A stretch of DNA of 64,000 bases from Epiperipatus broadwayi (GCA_028023455.1 JAQFVV010006452.1:1333083-1397082), one strand, 5' to 3'. Shown: positions 35,679 to 48,135, numbered from the stretch's first letter. Made by a program: numbers and translations. Notes: a model not told the origin generated them from the sequence alone.

Positions 35679-36642
35679 CACCTGGGTCTCGTTTTACGCG
35701 ATAGATAGGTTCCTCAGAAAACACGCGCAAAAGAAATCACACAAAAATAGACGTAACTTACCTTGAAAAAGGGGGGATATGGACTGTGATTTTTCAAAAA
35801 TTGCATAAAAGCAAAGCACCAATGTAAAATTACTTTAAAATTCGCGCAAAAAAAAATAAGGAAATAAAATATGACTAATAAAAAATTTCAAATTTGAAAA
35901 AATTGATACAAGACAAACTTTTTTTAACTATAATATTTAATTTTATTCAAAACAATATATTTTTATGCATAATTTACAGTAATTTACATTTTTTATACAT
36001 GTTTTAATTATTATCGCTATTTGCCGATAAACAGGTTCGTTTGCAAACTGGTAAAAAATCAGATTCTTCACAAGAGGAAATACAACTAGCGCCAACGTCA
36101 CTCTCATGTTGTGTTAATGGTTTTCTGGTGACAATGTAATTAGTAATTAATCTAACAACTAAAAATTAAATTCTTATTTTTGTCTTTAATTTTTTAATTT
36201 TCAATTTTAATTGTGCCCACTGCTATTACTCACCTTTTAAAAATAAACTTGCAGACACTAAATGATTAATAATTGATTACGTTCTTTTTAAAAAAGCAAA
36301 AACAGAATGTGATTTAAAATGCAAAATTAACACACACAATGTTTGAACAAATTTACATTATAATCTTGTAAAATTTAATGTGGGTATACATAAAATGTGG
36401 AAATCATGATTTTAATTTCATTATTGCATAAAATCTTACTATTATAAAGCACTGAAAATATTGAAATTACTAAGATGAAAGTCAAATTCCAATAATGTGC
36501 TATTACTTTCAATATGACGTAAGTGCGCAAAATTTATTATTTAAAGTAATAGTGCATTATCGGAGTTCGACTTCTGAAGAAACATGAATCGCATAACTTC
36601 AAAATCGCATTAAATAAATCCGCGTAAAACGAGACCCAGGTG
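35679..36642. mobile_element. Non-autonomous TIR DNA transposon, copy 2
   Basis: Terminal inverted repeats of 22 perfect bases begin CACCTGGGTCTCGTTTTACG (35679) and end in the complement at 36642. TA flanks lie at 35677-35678 and 36643-36644. The 964-bp body matches copy 1 at 23224-24142 in the same orientation, with an extra segment near 36405-36430. No transposase ORF. The host site is a TA microsatellite. Internal CGCGTAAAA/CGCGCAAAA motifs repeat near both ends. Placement in Tc1/mariner-pogo is inferred from the TA duplication only. Confidence 0.9.
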
Positions 36643-36644
36643 TA

Positions 36645-38479
36645 TTTTGTTTTATCTGTTTAAATGTTAAAAATAGGAGAAAATTGAGTTTTTTATTATC
36701 TTGTAAAAGTGAAATTAATTAAAATGAGGTAAATTTATCAGAGAATTTTTTTAATTATCATCATTCATACAATTTTTTTCTTTGTAGTTTTTCCAAAAAG
36801 TATATATTTTGTGTGTATGTTTTGGTTAAATAATTTATTTTATTAATTAAAAGATTTATTTGGGGATTTAATTTAAAAAAAATAGTTAAGAAAAAAACAA
36901 GTTGATAGGATTTTCTTTTCATGGGTGTTGCTATAAATAGGGTTTTAAAATTAATGTCAGGAATTTTTGGATTGTTTTGGGCCAAAGAGAGATAAAGGCA
37001 AGCTATCACTCAGGAGCTGAACTTCTGAGAAGAAACTTTAGGCAGAAAGAATAAAAGTTAGTTGAAACCCCATCCTGAAAGATGTTGGATTTCTGGTGAG
37101 AATTGCACAACCACATTTCATTACTGAGTACCATCAATCACTTCCAGTAAATAAACATTATTATTGTGTGCATTACCAAAGGCTGTTTGATAATTTAATC
37201 AAAAAATACAAGATGAAGTAGATATTCATTTAGTAGATGGTCTTTTTCTTTATCTTCAAGAGATGTAATTGTGGAATAGTAATATCCACTTAATAAGAAA
37301 CAGTACGGTGAAAAAAGATATGTAAATCTGAATCCTTGTATCACCTGTTTTATAGTTTGCACATAAATAATATGCTGAAAGCCTTGAACTGAGTGTCATT
37401 TTTTTAAAGAAGAATAGAAAAATAAAAAGTATTATAACAGATTAACTTTTTTTAATATTGTGGAGAACTTTGTTCCAGATATATCTCTGCATTTAAAAAT
37501 TAAATGTTTAAAATGGAAAGAAAACCATACATGTTGGAAAGGTTTATTATTTATTTAATTTTATTATATTCTAAACCTATTTAATATATGACATTGATTT
37601 ATTTTTTTATATCAATACAATTTGTGAATTAATATATACTTATTCATATATATGTATGCATGTGGAATAATATAATTTTATTTCAAATCTTTTTTTTTTG
37701 TAAATACAATTGATAAGTCAATCTTTACATATAGATATGTATGTGTACAAATGAAATATTATTTATTATATATTATATTGAAATATTTAACCATTTTAAA
37801 TTCAATGGTCTTTAATTACTTATTACTTTTTTATGAAAATATGTGTGTATATAACAATATATCTCTGTATACTTTAAAGAAAAGAAATGGTTTCCACTTA
37901 TATTATATCTACATATTGTATTCTTTAATATGTTGTTTTGTGTTAAATTATGATTATGAGTTTTATTTACTTCAACATTAAATAAAGTGGTGTTCAATTT
38001 CTCTGCTCACCTGACTCCACAGTAAATATAAATTATTAACTTTACGTTACTGGTTTTTTTCTACTGAATTCCACTCACTCTGAGAGTTAGGATATACTGT
38101 AGGGAATTGTAAGTGGATATCTCTATAATGATTTTTGTAAAGTAATCTTTTTCTGAAAGTGGTATGTAAAGTCCATATTAATCAGGCTTTATAAAAATTA
38201 TTTATTAATGGCAAATTTTGCTTATTCTTTTAGAGATTAATACCAGAAACGGAATCAGGAAATATAACTAATAATTATTAGTTTGATCCTCATTTAAAAA
38301 ATATAAATTTTGTTAAGAATGTGCCTATCTATTTAGTTGGCTTGGAATAATACCATATGAGGATTATGGATGTGTCACTAAATTGACTTGTGTGCTCCAC
38401 AGTACTAGTTAATTTAAATAAATAAATTAAATACACTTACTGTATAGAAATTTATAGAATCCTGTGTAAGTCTTAAATT
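36645..38479. other. AT-rich DNA, no supported gene
   Basis: ORFs at minus 36761-37009 and plus 37751-37981 (75-82 codons) are low-complexity translations without motifs. No repeat arm recognised. Confidence 0.5.
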
Positions 38480-38838
38480 AGTTGGGTAGCGTTACAAAGC
38501 AGAATGGTGTAGAAAGAACGAACAGGATAGATCTCCAGATAATATATACACACAATATATATAAATATATGTATATAATATTTAAATACATGTATATTGT
38601 CTACAATAAAGTTAATGTAATTAGAAAGGATTTGAACTCAGACTTTCCAGCTCCCTACAATTATCCACTCCATTTCATACAGCAGATACACATGACCATA
38701 ATGAGTGCTGATTCAGCACAAAATAAGTATATTGGAGATCATTTATCTTTTTCACATTTATGGGTATGTGTGTCTGTTGTATAAGATGGAATAGATAGAT
38801 TTAGGGAGTTTGAAAGTTTGAGTTCAAGTCCTTTATAT
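38480..38838. repeat. Family R palindromic copy
   Basis: 'ggatttgaactcagactttccagctccctac...ccactccatttcatacagcagatacac' (38630-38690) is inverted at 'gtgtctgttgtataagatggaatagatagatttagggagtttgaaagtttgagttcaagtcc' (38769-38830). The loop contains 'gtatattggagatcatttatctttttcac', an R landmark. It ends in a TA run where element X copy 2 starts. The 100-codon ORF at 38482-38784 is within the repeat and not a gene. Confidence 0.8.
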
Positions 38839-38848
38839 ATATATATAT

Positions 38849-41800
38849 TGTACCCTTACTTCTCGATATATAATATAGTCTGAAATACGTCTAGCTCAAT
38901 TGAATTATTATGTTTAATTAAAATTTGCATATCTATCTTTAATATACTTTTATACTATCACATTCTAATTAAATTTATTATCAATTATCAAAATCAATAT
39001 ACTTCTTTATTATGTATTTACTAAATAAGTATCTATCAAAAATCATGAGACTGTGAAGTAAAGTTACAAAGCAATAAGTAGATTTACATTGAGTCAATAT
39101 CTTCCAAGACATTGTTTCAATGGCATAAGAATACTATTACCTCCTTATTAACTTACTACTACATCTACAGCATTCTTATGGCTTTTAAAATAAAATAAAA
39201 TATCTTTAATAATAATAAATAAATAAATCTTAATTTTTAATTTTAAAAGAATATAATTAAATAATCTCAGGTTCTTCTAATTATCTTAAAGTAATGATAA
39301 CTCATGTAAATAAGTATGATAAGGGATTTTATATCAAACCTAAATACACCTAACTTATTCTCATAATAATAATACTCAATACTAATCTTAGGGTATAACT
39401 TAATCTTATCTATTTCTGTTATATCATCAATCATTAAATAAATAATAATATGTATATCTTTTATTTTCATATAGTATCTTAATTTTAGAATAGATCAAAA
39501 TCTTATAACTTAATAATATGTGGCAATAAATAATATTGTTCTCTTATATTATGCATTATAATTACTCTATGACCATTGCAATATGATATGTTAATGTCAA
39601 TCAATTCTCATAAAATGATAATCAGAAAATATTGTATTTATTTCTAAAATAATATTAATAAATTCACATTGTGCAAATATTATGTTTATCCAAATTATCT
39701 GCTGTCAAATGCTGTGGTGCAAAATAATGAACTCGACACACTTTTAAAACAAATTAAACAAATTTATTTACATTAACTTTAATTAAGAATCTATTTACAA
39801 TATTTACAGTTCAAAATTAGAAAACAAAGAAAATAAAAATATAAGAAAATAATAATACAAAATGTTTACACTGTTATTAACTTATACTCTTAAGAAATAA
39901 TTTACATTCTTTTAAAATGCTGTACTAATAACATTGAAGTATGTTTTCGAACTTACACTTTAAATACATATCAGTAAGCTTCAATTATTACAAATAAATT
40001 TATGTAAATACTGTTTATGTAGCATATGTAAACAATAAAACTTTAATAATTAAATTGCTACATCAATTAAGTATTAATGTTATTCATTCCATAATGTAAT
40101 AGTATGTGTTCACTTTACTATTAGTACTACTTTAATATTATAATATAGAAATTAATGTATCTTTGTAATGTAATAACAAATAATTGATTATAACTTTATA
40201 TTTCACTTAATGCAATTCATGCTACATGTTTTATCAAATATGCATTACATACATGTATTGTTAAAATAATAATATTATTTAAATCATTCATTAATTTCAA
40301 ATTCATAAAGTATTATATTAGATAAATTCTATGATTCTTTTCTATGTAAAATTATTACTTTACTTTATGTGTTATACTACTCCTTCTTAATAAATTTCTA
40401 TCTACAAAATATTTTCTAAAACTTATATAAAATTTCCGGAAAACAATCTTCAACTTTAAATAAAATACTAATTATCCAAACTATTTATACTTCATCATCT
40501 ATACTTGGTAAACCTTCAATCCAAATATAAACTTCTCCATAAAACTTAACGTAATTTATCCAATAAACAAAAAATAAAATACAGACTTTTAAATCTCTTC
40601 CTAATTTACAAATAACAAATAATTACTTATAAATAATAAATCTAATTCTAATACTATAACGTAAAAAAAAAATATCAAAATTTATTTACGAAAGAATCAT
40701 ATAATTATTTCTAAGCTTTTATGTAATGTTGTATCATATTTATATCATAAATTCAAATTATGCATATTTAAATAAAACTGTCACTGCCAATATAATGTGT
40801 GTGTATTCTTAAAATATTTATACATTCATTCAACAATAACATATCCTTTGGTTGATCTAAAGAAAAACATATTAATACATCAAAATTATTATTATTATAC
40901 AATTTTTACCATAAATAATGATTTAATGTACAGTCCATCTTCCAATATTCTTCGGAATTACAGCTTCATAAAATAATTCACATTTATACTCACGATCATT
41001 CTTTAAAATATTATGTGTTGTATTAAATATAAAATAAACTTATGCAATTAATCATTATATTATTTTTAGTTATTATTTAAAGAAATGTACCTATCTCATT
41101 TTTAATAGATTAATAATATTTAAATTTTATGTTAGATAAATAAAACAGAATTCATATTACGTAACTCCAGCGATGTCTTCTTTTCACCATACAGTTCTTT
41201 AATCCTAGGCACATATTCACTAGAACACCATTTCCTGTTCCATTACATCACGTGTTTCTTTAAAAGTTTATGAAAAATGAAAACGTTCTTTTTTAAAAAT
41301 AAGTTCCCCACAAGAAAATAAAATAAAATTAAAATAGTTTATAGGATCTTGATTTAGTTCTTTTAAGAATATTATTCAAAAGTTATTATTTTAATTTAGT
41401 CTATAGTTTATAAAAATTTATATTTAATTATTTTAAAATTGACTTGGACGTCCATGTATTACTTGCGCATTCCTTAACAAAATATCCAGGTAAGAATAAG
41501 TTTCTTCATCTAAAACAACCAGCGTTTAGATTATTTCAATATAATAATTTTTATTATATTAAGACTTTTAGCTAATTATATTTTCAATTTATTTGCCTTT
41601 CAAAATTGTCAACATTCAGTCTTTTAAACATAAAGACTTAACAAGGCAAGTATTTATAAAACTACTTTTATTTTTAATATCTTTCCTTAAGATATATATT
41701 TAAATTTATATTTTACAAAAATACTTTCTTTATAAAGAAGTATTTTATTCTTTAAAATATCTTTTTCTAATAGTCAATAGCAATTAGCTTTTAAAATTAT

Positions 41801-43113
41801 ATACTGTCCAAAATATTACTTTTCTCCATCTCGTAATTTTCCGAACTAATCCAGCGTTTGTCATATTTCTAGGGTAAAGTTTCCGATATATTTTCACTAT
41901 ATATGATGTTTCCATGATTATTTGCTTGCAAATTGAGCTTAAATAGAGACGAATGATAGGGAAAAATTAACTTAACACTGCATACTTATCATTTAAAACT
42001 TTTATAAATTATTTACAAGACACTCTTATAATTTTGAAAAATGATTTTAAAAGCGTCTATAAAAATTTACTTAGCTATTTTTAAATAACACAATTAACTT
42101 AAAAATTCAATCACAGAGTCCTCTCCTAACAATTGACCTGAGCTTTTATACCGGAAGAAACTTCCCATTTGATTGGTACATTTAAACAATCAACTTGCTG
42201 GCTTATTTACATATTTACCAACAACATAAAATTTTAAAAATAAATAATGACTTATTTAACATTTAATATTTATTACATTATTAAATTTTAAAATAAATGA
42301 CCTTTATCATTTATTTAAATCCATTAAACATTTTTAAAAATATTCTTACTGACTTGATTTTAATTTTAACTTTTATAAGATTATTTAAAATACACTAAGT
42401 CTTTTTATACGTTATATTTTTAAAGCAATATTTTTAAAAATCAGATTTAATATTCTACATTGATTTATCTTTATTTTTATCTCGCGATAGTTCACATATT
42501 ATTTATAAATTTTATAACATGATTTTAAAATAGTTTTGCAACTTTACGAAACATCTTCCAAGCATGTGTGTGCGTATTTAACTAACATCTGTTTTTTTAC
42601 AACAAAAGAAACGCTTCTCATAATCTAAAAATAACTAACAATTGCATTTTTTTAAAATAAATATTTTTTTAAAATAAATAAGATATTATACTAAATTTTA
42701 AAATAATTATTTGATATCATTAAAATCAAATATTAATCTTCTATTTAAGTATTTATAATAATTAAAATATTTATATTCTTTTATAACATTATTTTATCAA
42801 CAATAAACATATGCATTTAATTTTAACTTGTCTTTTTAAATACTTTAGCTTTAAATATTTATTTATTAAATCTATTAATGCAGTATTAATTATGGCCATT
42901 TTTCCAACCATATATTATAATCATCATCATTTAAAATGTCTCTCTCAATATCAGCACAATTTTACATATCAAATACTCATAGATTGCTTTAATTAAACTT
43001 TTTGAAATATTACCATAAGCAAAATTAACATCACATATTCAAATATATCTTAAATTTAAAATTTTTAATAGATTAGCACAAAAATTAACTGGTGACCCAT
43101 ACAAAAGGGCACA
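38849..43113. mobile_element. Element X, copy 2 (4.27 kb, TA-flanked)
   Basis: Starts TGTACCCTT after a TA run and ends AAAAGGGCACA immediately before another TA run, so the termini are short imperfect inverted repeats of TG...CA type. The first kilobase is collinear with 18294 onward and 52933 onward ('caatggcataagaatactatt', 'aagtatgataagggattttatatca', 'tatgtggcaataaataat'). The interior is about 80% AT with no ORF above about 70 codons. 'ggtgaccca' sits 30 bases from the right end. It could be a decayed LTR-class element, a giant solo LTR or a non-autonomous DNA element; the sequence alone does not decide. Confidence 0.55.
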
Positions 43114-43114
43114 A

Positions 43115-43760
43115 TATATATATATATAAATGTTAATTTAATGTTTTAATGGAATTATGGATGGTTAAACATTTTAATAAATGTTGATTTTAGTTTTAAA
43201 ATCTAGTTACAATTCATAGAATAAGATGTTTCCAAGACAACAACCAATTAAAACTAAATGTCCATGCTGAAATAATAGTACTTTGTCTAAGTGACTTTTT
43301 AAACAAAAATTGGCTCCTGCTATTGGTTAGACCTCAAGTTTCTAAATGAGTTTATAGAAACAAAAAATTAACATACATAACTTATTATGACTGTTTTGAT
43401 TTCAAATACGTATTTCAAATCTCAAACTTACATAAGTTTATTGTCTCACTATTAATCATTTAAGAATTTGAATATTAACCAAAAGTGGGAGTTGAATTTT
43501 AGTTAAAAACTAGTTTAAATGATGTACTATTATTTCACCTATACAACTAATATTACATTATGGTTGCAAATTTTAATTAGTTTTTTAAAAATTAAGTCTT
43601 ATTTATTAAAAATGTTTTTTCCATACATCCTTTTAAGCTTAGCTGTTTGAAATTCAAAATTTATATTTATTCATAGAGGGCGTTGGTGAAATAGTTTAAC
43701 ATCATATGTGGTGATTTGAATGTTTTCTATCTATTTCAGATTGCAGTATGCATTATGATA
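43115..43760. other. AT-rich DNA, nothing recognised
   Basis: TA run at 43114-43128. No coding or repeat feature recognised in the rest. Confidence 0.5.
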
Positions 43761-43764
43761 TATA

Positions 43765-44300
43765 TATAGTAAAAATCAGTCATATATCACATGACCTATA
43801 TAGCTTGCATTACCAATATGTAATATCTAAAAAGCCTGCTACTAGCTCTAAACAAGCTTAATTTTTTTTTTTTATGATAAATGCTACAAGAGAAAATACA
43901 TGAAGCTTTTATCTATGATGGGATCTCTGAATTTAGTTCAGGCTCATATAGTTTCTTTGGTTAAAGAGCTGAGTTTGAAGACATTTAGGTGTCTGAAGAT
44001 TTGGATCTTTTTTTTAATATTTAAGAATTAGATAAATGCTTGACTTGAGTTAATATTTTGAATCTTATGTCCTAGCTCCTCATTGATGAGAGCCATAGCT
44101 CAAAACCGGTCTGGGGATGGGGACCATCATAGATAAAAGCTTCATGTATTTTCTCTTGTAGCATTTATCATAAAAAATAAAAAAAATTAAGTTTGTTTAG
44201 AGCTGGTAGCAGGCTCTTTATATATATCAAATCATATACCGATATGATATTGATATATATAGATATATATATATAGCAGGCTCTTTATATATATCAAATC
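43765..44300. repeat. Family Q palindrome
   Basis: Left arm 'agcctgctactagctctaaacaagcttaatttttt' through 'catgaagcttttatctatgatggg' (about 43830-43922) is inverted at 'ccatcatagataaaagcttcatgtat' through 'aagtttgtttagagctggtagcaggct' (about 44126-44215). The right side carries a hammerhead at 44077-44117. The left edge holds 'tcacatgacc' (about 43786), the inverted family terminal motif. A short direct duplication 'gcaggctctttatatatatcaaatcata' follows (44208-44236 and 44277-44303). Confidence 0.85.
44077..44117 (+). ncRNA. Hammerhead ribozyme-like motif, core substituted
   Basis: Stem I TCCTCA/TGGGGA (44077-44082 with 44112-44117, six pairs), core TTGATGA (44083-44089, C3 to U), stem II GAGC/GCTC with loop CATA (44090-44101, four perfect pairs), AAAA where GAAA is required (G12 to A), stem III ACC/GGT with essentially no loop, and GTC ending at 44111. 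Both G12 and C3 are catalytically important, so this copy is expected to be inactive though its fold is preserved. Confidence 0.6.
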
Positions 44301-44868
44301 ATAACCGATTTGATTTTTAATATTTTTAACCCAATGATTAAATTATTAGCATTTATTAAAAAAATTTATTGCACCAAACATACTTTTGTTGTTAAATTAT
44401 ATAAAGAGAGATAGAAGGAAGAGAAACCAGGATTAGAAACTTCAATTGTGCTAAAGAGTGAACTCTCAATTCATAGTAAATGTATATACCATCATTCTGC
44501 TCCATCACCCATTTTTTTATTCTTAAATCAGTATAAATCTGTTGTTGCTCAAACTCATTTTTTCATCTATCTGATGCAATATTTTTTGCATGGGTAACCT
44601 GGTTTTTTTAAGTGTTTTATGGTATTAAAATAATAATATATCTTTTCTAATTCAAAGATAGAAACTGTTTCTTTTACTATTTTTACATTAAGAAAGATTA
44701 CCTTTACCTAAACTATTTCTATTTTTTTTACAAGTTCTTTAATAAAAAAAAAAAAAAAAAGGTTTTTTTTGCTTGCTATTTTCAGAAAGTCAACATTTTC
44801 AAAAATAATTAGGGCTATATTGAGACTTTAAAATTTATCATAAAATAAAAACCAACGTCTTTTTAAAA
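44301..44868. other. AT-rich DNA, nothing recognised
   Basis: Contains an A run of about 17 (44744-44760). No gene or repeat arm recognised. Confidence 0.5.
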
Positions 44869-44869
44869 T

Positions 44870-45530
44870 TCTTTTATTCAACTTACATTTTTATGTTTGT
44901 TTATTTCATAGATATAGTTTAAGCGAGAAGGTGGAATAGATATTTTTTTTTGGTTTCAAAATTGAGCTTCATACATTTTAAGTAATGTGCAGGATTTTTT
45001 TTTTGTTTCAATTCAATATGTCTTTTGTTTTGTTTCACAGATATAGTTTAAGTAATATTTACTAAGGCTGTAACCTCAAGAATATACGTCTGAAAAATGC
45101 GAAGGTAGGCACCTCTATAGGTCTTAACCACAAGCTTATGCTATGGAAAAAAAGATATAGTTTAAGTAAAATGCACAAGATGAAGTACAGAGATCTGTTT
45201 GGTTTGAATTAAAAAAATTTAAAATCAAACTTATTATAGTTTAAGTAATGCATGGAATTTTTATTTGTTTCAGTTGAAAGCTTGCTGCTTTAAGATAGAA
45301 TAAAGTTAGTTTACAACTTATTTTAAAGTAAAATTGAACATATTAAAAAATTACTTTACAATATAGTTTTGTTAAGCATTTTTTAATAATAAATTTAAAA
45401 GCAGGTCTTAGAATTGTAATACATTTTAACTAATGCATGTAATTTTTTTTGTTTCAATTGAAGGCTTGATTTCAATTAGAATAAAATAAAGTTAGTTTAC
45501 AACTTACTTTAAAGCAAAATTATATGTATT
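44870..45530. repeat. Degenerate tandem repeat cluster (atagtttaagtaatgc motif)
   Basis: 'agatatagtttaag' occurs at about 44911, 45041 and 45153, with 'tatagtttaagtaatgcatgga' at 45235 and 'taactaatgcatgtaat' at 45428. Two long units align: about 45235-45330 and 45428-45530, both with 'tttgtttcaattgaa(a/g)gctt', 'agaataaa', 'gttagtttacaactta(t/c)tttaaag'. The period is close to 190 bases. A family Y fragment (45065-45158) is inserted in it. Confidence 0.7.
45065..45158 (+). repeat. Family Y repeat fragment
   Basis: 'aaggctgtaacctcaagaatatacgtctgaaaaatgc', 'ggcacctctataggtctta' and 'gcttatgctatg' correspond to the left arm of the palindrome at 54258-54448. Here only a single, more diverged arm is present. 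Confidence 0.7.
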
Positions 45531-47299
45531 AAATATATATGTATTGTGACAGTCAGTCTTAAATGACTAGCACAAAGATAGCTGCAAGCATAGTTGCAGC
45601 CTGAATAAACATATATATATATATAAAAGAAATAATAAAAGGTTAGTCTGTGTAAGTATACTTTCTCTTCGTTTGCACACGTAAGATAATTTAAATAAAA
45701 AAAGACAAATGATGACGATACATTACAAATGTACAAAGATATACATTTAAAGTGAAATACATATTTTTTTTGTTTTAATAAATGTGTCATTTTTGATATG
45801 GTAGGGATATAAAATTATACTGGGAAATTTAAATGTAAACAACCCAGCAACTAAATATGTTGTATTTTTAAATTATCAAGTTTCGATGTATATTTTTATT
45901 TTTGGATTACGTGTTGAAAGTAAATTTATGTATAAAATTTTTAAAATCATGTTAACCTTGTTACAACACGTAATCTTTATAAAATTTTTGTTTTCTTTGT
46001 TAATTATGGTTTTAATGACTGCAGGCAAGCCAGTGATTTCTCTTTTTTGTTATAGTATTTTTAGAGAAAATTGTAAAAGTATATGAATAGTCATTCGGCT
46101 TGACAGCTGCAGATTAAAAATTAATTAAAACATGGGATAGGAATGTGAATCACTAATAGTCTAAAAGAAAATTCTTAAACAGATTTAAAAAGATAAAAAG
46201 AGTTTTAATTAAACTAATTTAAAAAATCGAAAACAGCAAGTTTGTAGAGGGGACCCTGTAATGAGGGGGATTTATATATGTGCTGATCAGGTGATAGAGG
46301 GGATTATTAATTGATTCATTCATTCAGTGAGAGATATTGAAGGCAGTTGAGTTGAAGGCAGTGAGTCCAATGCATGCAGTTAAAAAAAATTGACTTATTT
46401 TTCGAATCAGTATTGATTCAAGCAGTCACGCAGTGATTGCTTCTTTGACTTCATCTGAAGCGACTTAGATGTTTAATTTTGCTTTTCAAAGAATGAATAA
46501 TTGATAGTAAAAATTCAAAGTCATTGCAAGCTGTAATCATGTCTAATCCAAAGAAATAAAGAACTTCAAATAGAGATCTAGAAAGGAATCAGGAATGTGA
46601 CCAGAAAAAGGTTGCTGAAAAAAATAGATTCTTTATGCAGCTGACAGAAATAGATTCGATAAAAAGATATCGCAAGTTATTTAAGGAATCAATATAATAA
46701 TTTCAACGAGAAACAATCCTAATGTGGATCCATTTAAAATAGGAATCAAAGACATCTAACCACAGCCCAAAGAGCCAGAAGACACAGTTAAAACCACTTA
46801 AATCCGAAGTGCAGCACAAAAATGGAAAGAATGAAATCAAGACTGAATAGTATTGCCCCAGCGTACATGGAATAGAGAACCCGCTTCGGTGCATTTGCAC
46901 TGCTCAAGACCTATGTAACCACCAAGATATGTGACTCTCTGTCCATTTGAAAATGTAGCTGCCTACAAACTATTATGTCTACCATCCATAGAAGAGACCC
47001 CTTCAGTTGTCTGCTCAAGATTTATATATCTCCTTCAGAAGCCCTCAGCCCGGAAGAAAATGAAGTCTATGGAAAGTAAAACCCCTTATATTTCAAAATA
47101 TAACTATTTTTTGTGTGTGATGTAAATATTTTTATGAATAATCTGTTTTTCTTTTTATTGTTATAACTATTATCAGAGAGTGAAAATTTATGTAATATTT
47201 TATATGTATTTGACCAATGATTTTTCTTCTATTATTATTAATTCTATGCGTGATTCAATAGATTTTATTACGAAAATAAATTTTAGTATATTATGAATG
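45531..47299. other. No supported gene; less AT-rich segment 46240-47090
   Basis: TGTGACAG directly follows a TA-rich run at about 45544, as in element X-like starts. The 46240-47090 segment is less AT-rich and has two 64-65-codon ORFs (minus 46703-46900, plus 46931-47125) plus many short open stretches. Reading plus strand from ATG at 46540 gives a Lys/Arg/Glu-rich peptide interrupted by stops. I recognise no family. It could be a decayed transposon coding region or an old exon or pseudogene. Confidence 0.3.
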
Positions 47300-47307
47300 T
47301 TTTAGAT

Positions 47308-47705
47308 CAGGGGTCCCCAACCCTATGCTCGCGGTCACCATGGTGCCTGCAGACCATTTTTCGTGTGTCCGCCACTATCTGAACATGATAAAAAATTATT
47401 TATCTGATACAAATAAATTTAATTTTTAAATTTTCTTATAAATTATTGTATTATATTGTAATCAAATTGTGGGGCATACTATACTTTTACAGCGTAAAAA
47501 TATAAATGTTAATTATATGTTAAAATTTTATTTTTGAAATAAATATTTTTTTGTACATTACGTGTATTATTAACAATATCCAACTATAAATTTACATTGA
47601 AAAAATAAATGGTGCCCATTACCTGGTTGAAAAAATAAATGGTGCCCGACACCTGGCCGGTATTATAGAATGTGCTCTTAAGTTGAAAAAGGTTGGGGAC
47701 CCCTG
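47308..47705. mobile_element. hAT-type MITE
   Basis: TIRs CAGGGGTCCCCAACC (47308) and GGTTGGGGACCCCTG (ending 47705) are perfect over 15 bases and are the classic hAT 'CAGGGGTCCCCAAC' end. An identical 8-bp target-site duplication TTTTAGAT flanks it (47300-47307 and 47706-47713), as hAT transposases produce. The 398-bp interior has no transposase. It includes two tandem copies of 'ttgaaaaaataaatggtgccc' (about 47599-47617 and 47627-47647). Mobilised in trans by an autonomous hAT, by inference. Confidence 0.95.
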
Positions 47706-48135
47706 TTTTAGATTAATGATTTAAGGAAGGTAGATTACTCGTAAATTTAGATACACACAAGTGGTAGGCATTAGCCTGTTCATCCACTTTAGTCTTATTT
47801 TGTTACATAAATATCCGCTATGGGCAGGATTAATTTACAGTCAATAACTGTTCTTTTCTTTAAGAATATATCATATAAAGAAACAGGTCATTAAATCTAC
47901 CTTCCCAGATAGTTGAAAGGCTATGGAGTGCATGCGTTCATTTATAAATAACTCTGTCTTTTTAATTGCCACATGCAGGATTCAATATGTTATTACCTCC
48001 TGCAAATTCATTCTAATTAGTATAAATTTGTTCCATCCGCTACATGCAGGATAATAGTAATAGTAAAAAAATAAAGGAATAAATAAGTCTATTAGTTCCT
48101 TGTTTGGATGATCCGCTATGGGCAGGATCGATTGA
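47706..48135. repeat. Interspersed short repeats (CCGCTATGGGCAGGAT-like)
   Basis: Four related motifs occur within about 320 bases: 'ccgctatgggcaggat' at about 47816 and 48112, 'ccgctacatgcaggat' at about 48037, and 'gccacatgcaggat' at about 47969. Spacing is irregular (68-153 bases), so this is not a simple tandem array. Function unknown. The minus ORF 47982-48194 overlaps it and lacks a recognisable domain. Confidence 0.6.

Noticed and set aside
38482-38784. 100-codon plus-strand ORF
   Set aside because: Lies within a family R palindrome and a TA run; no motif and no supporting context.
43081-43113. Primer-binding site for an LTR element ('ggtgaccca')
   Set aside because: Only a short resemblance to tRNA 3' ends and no internal gag/pol sequence; kept only as a remark under element X.
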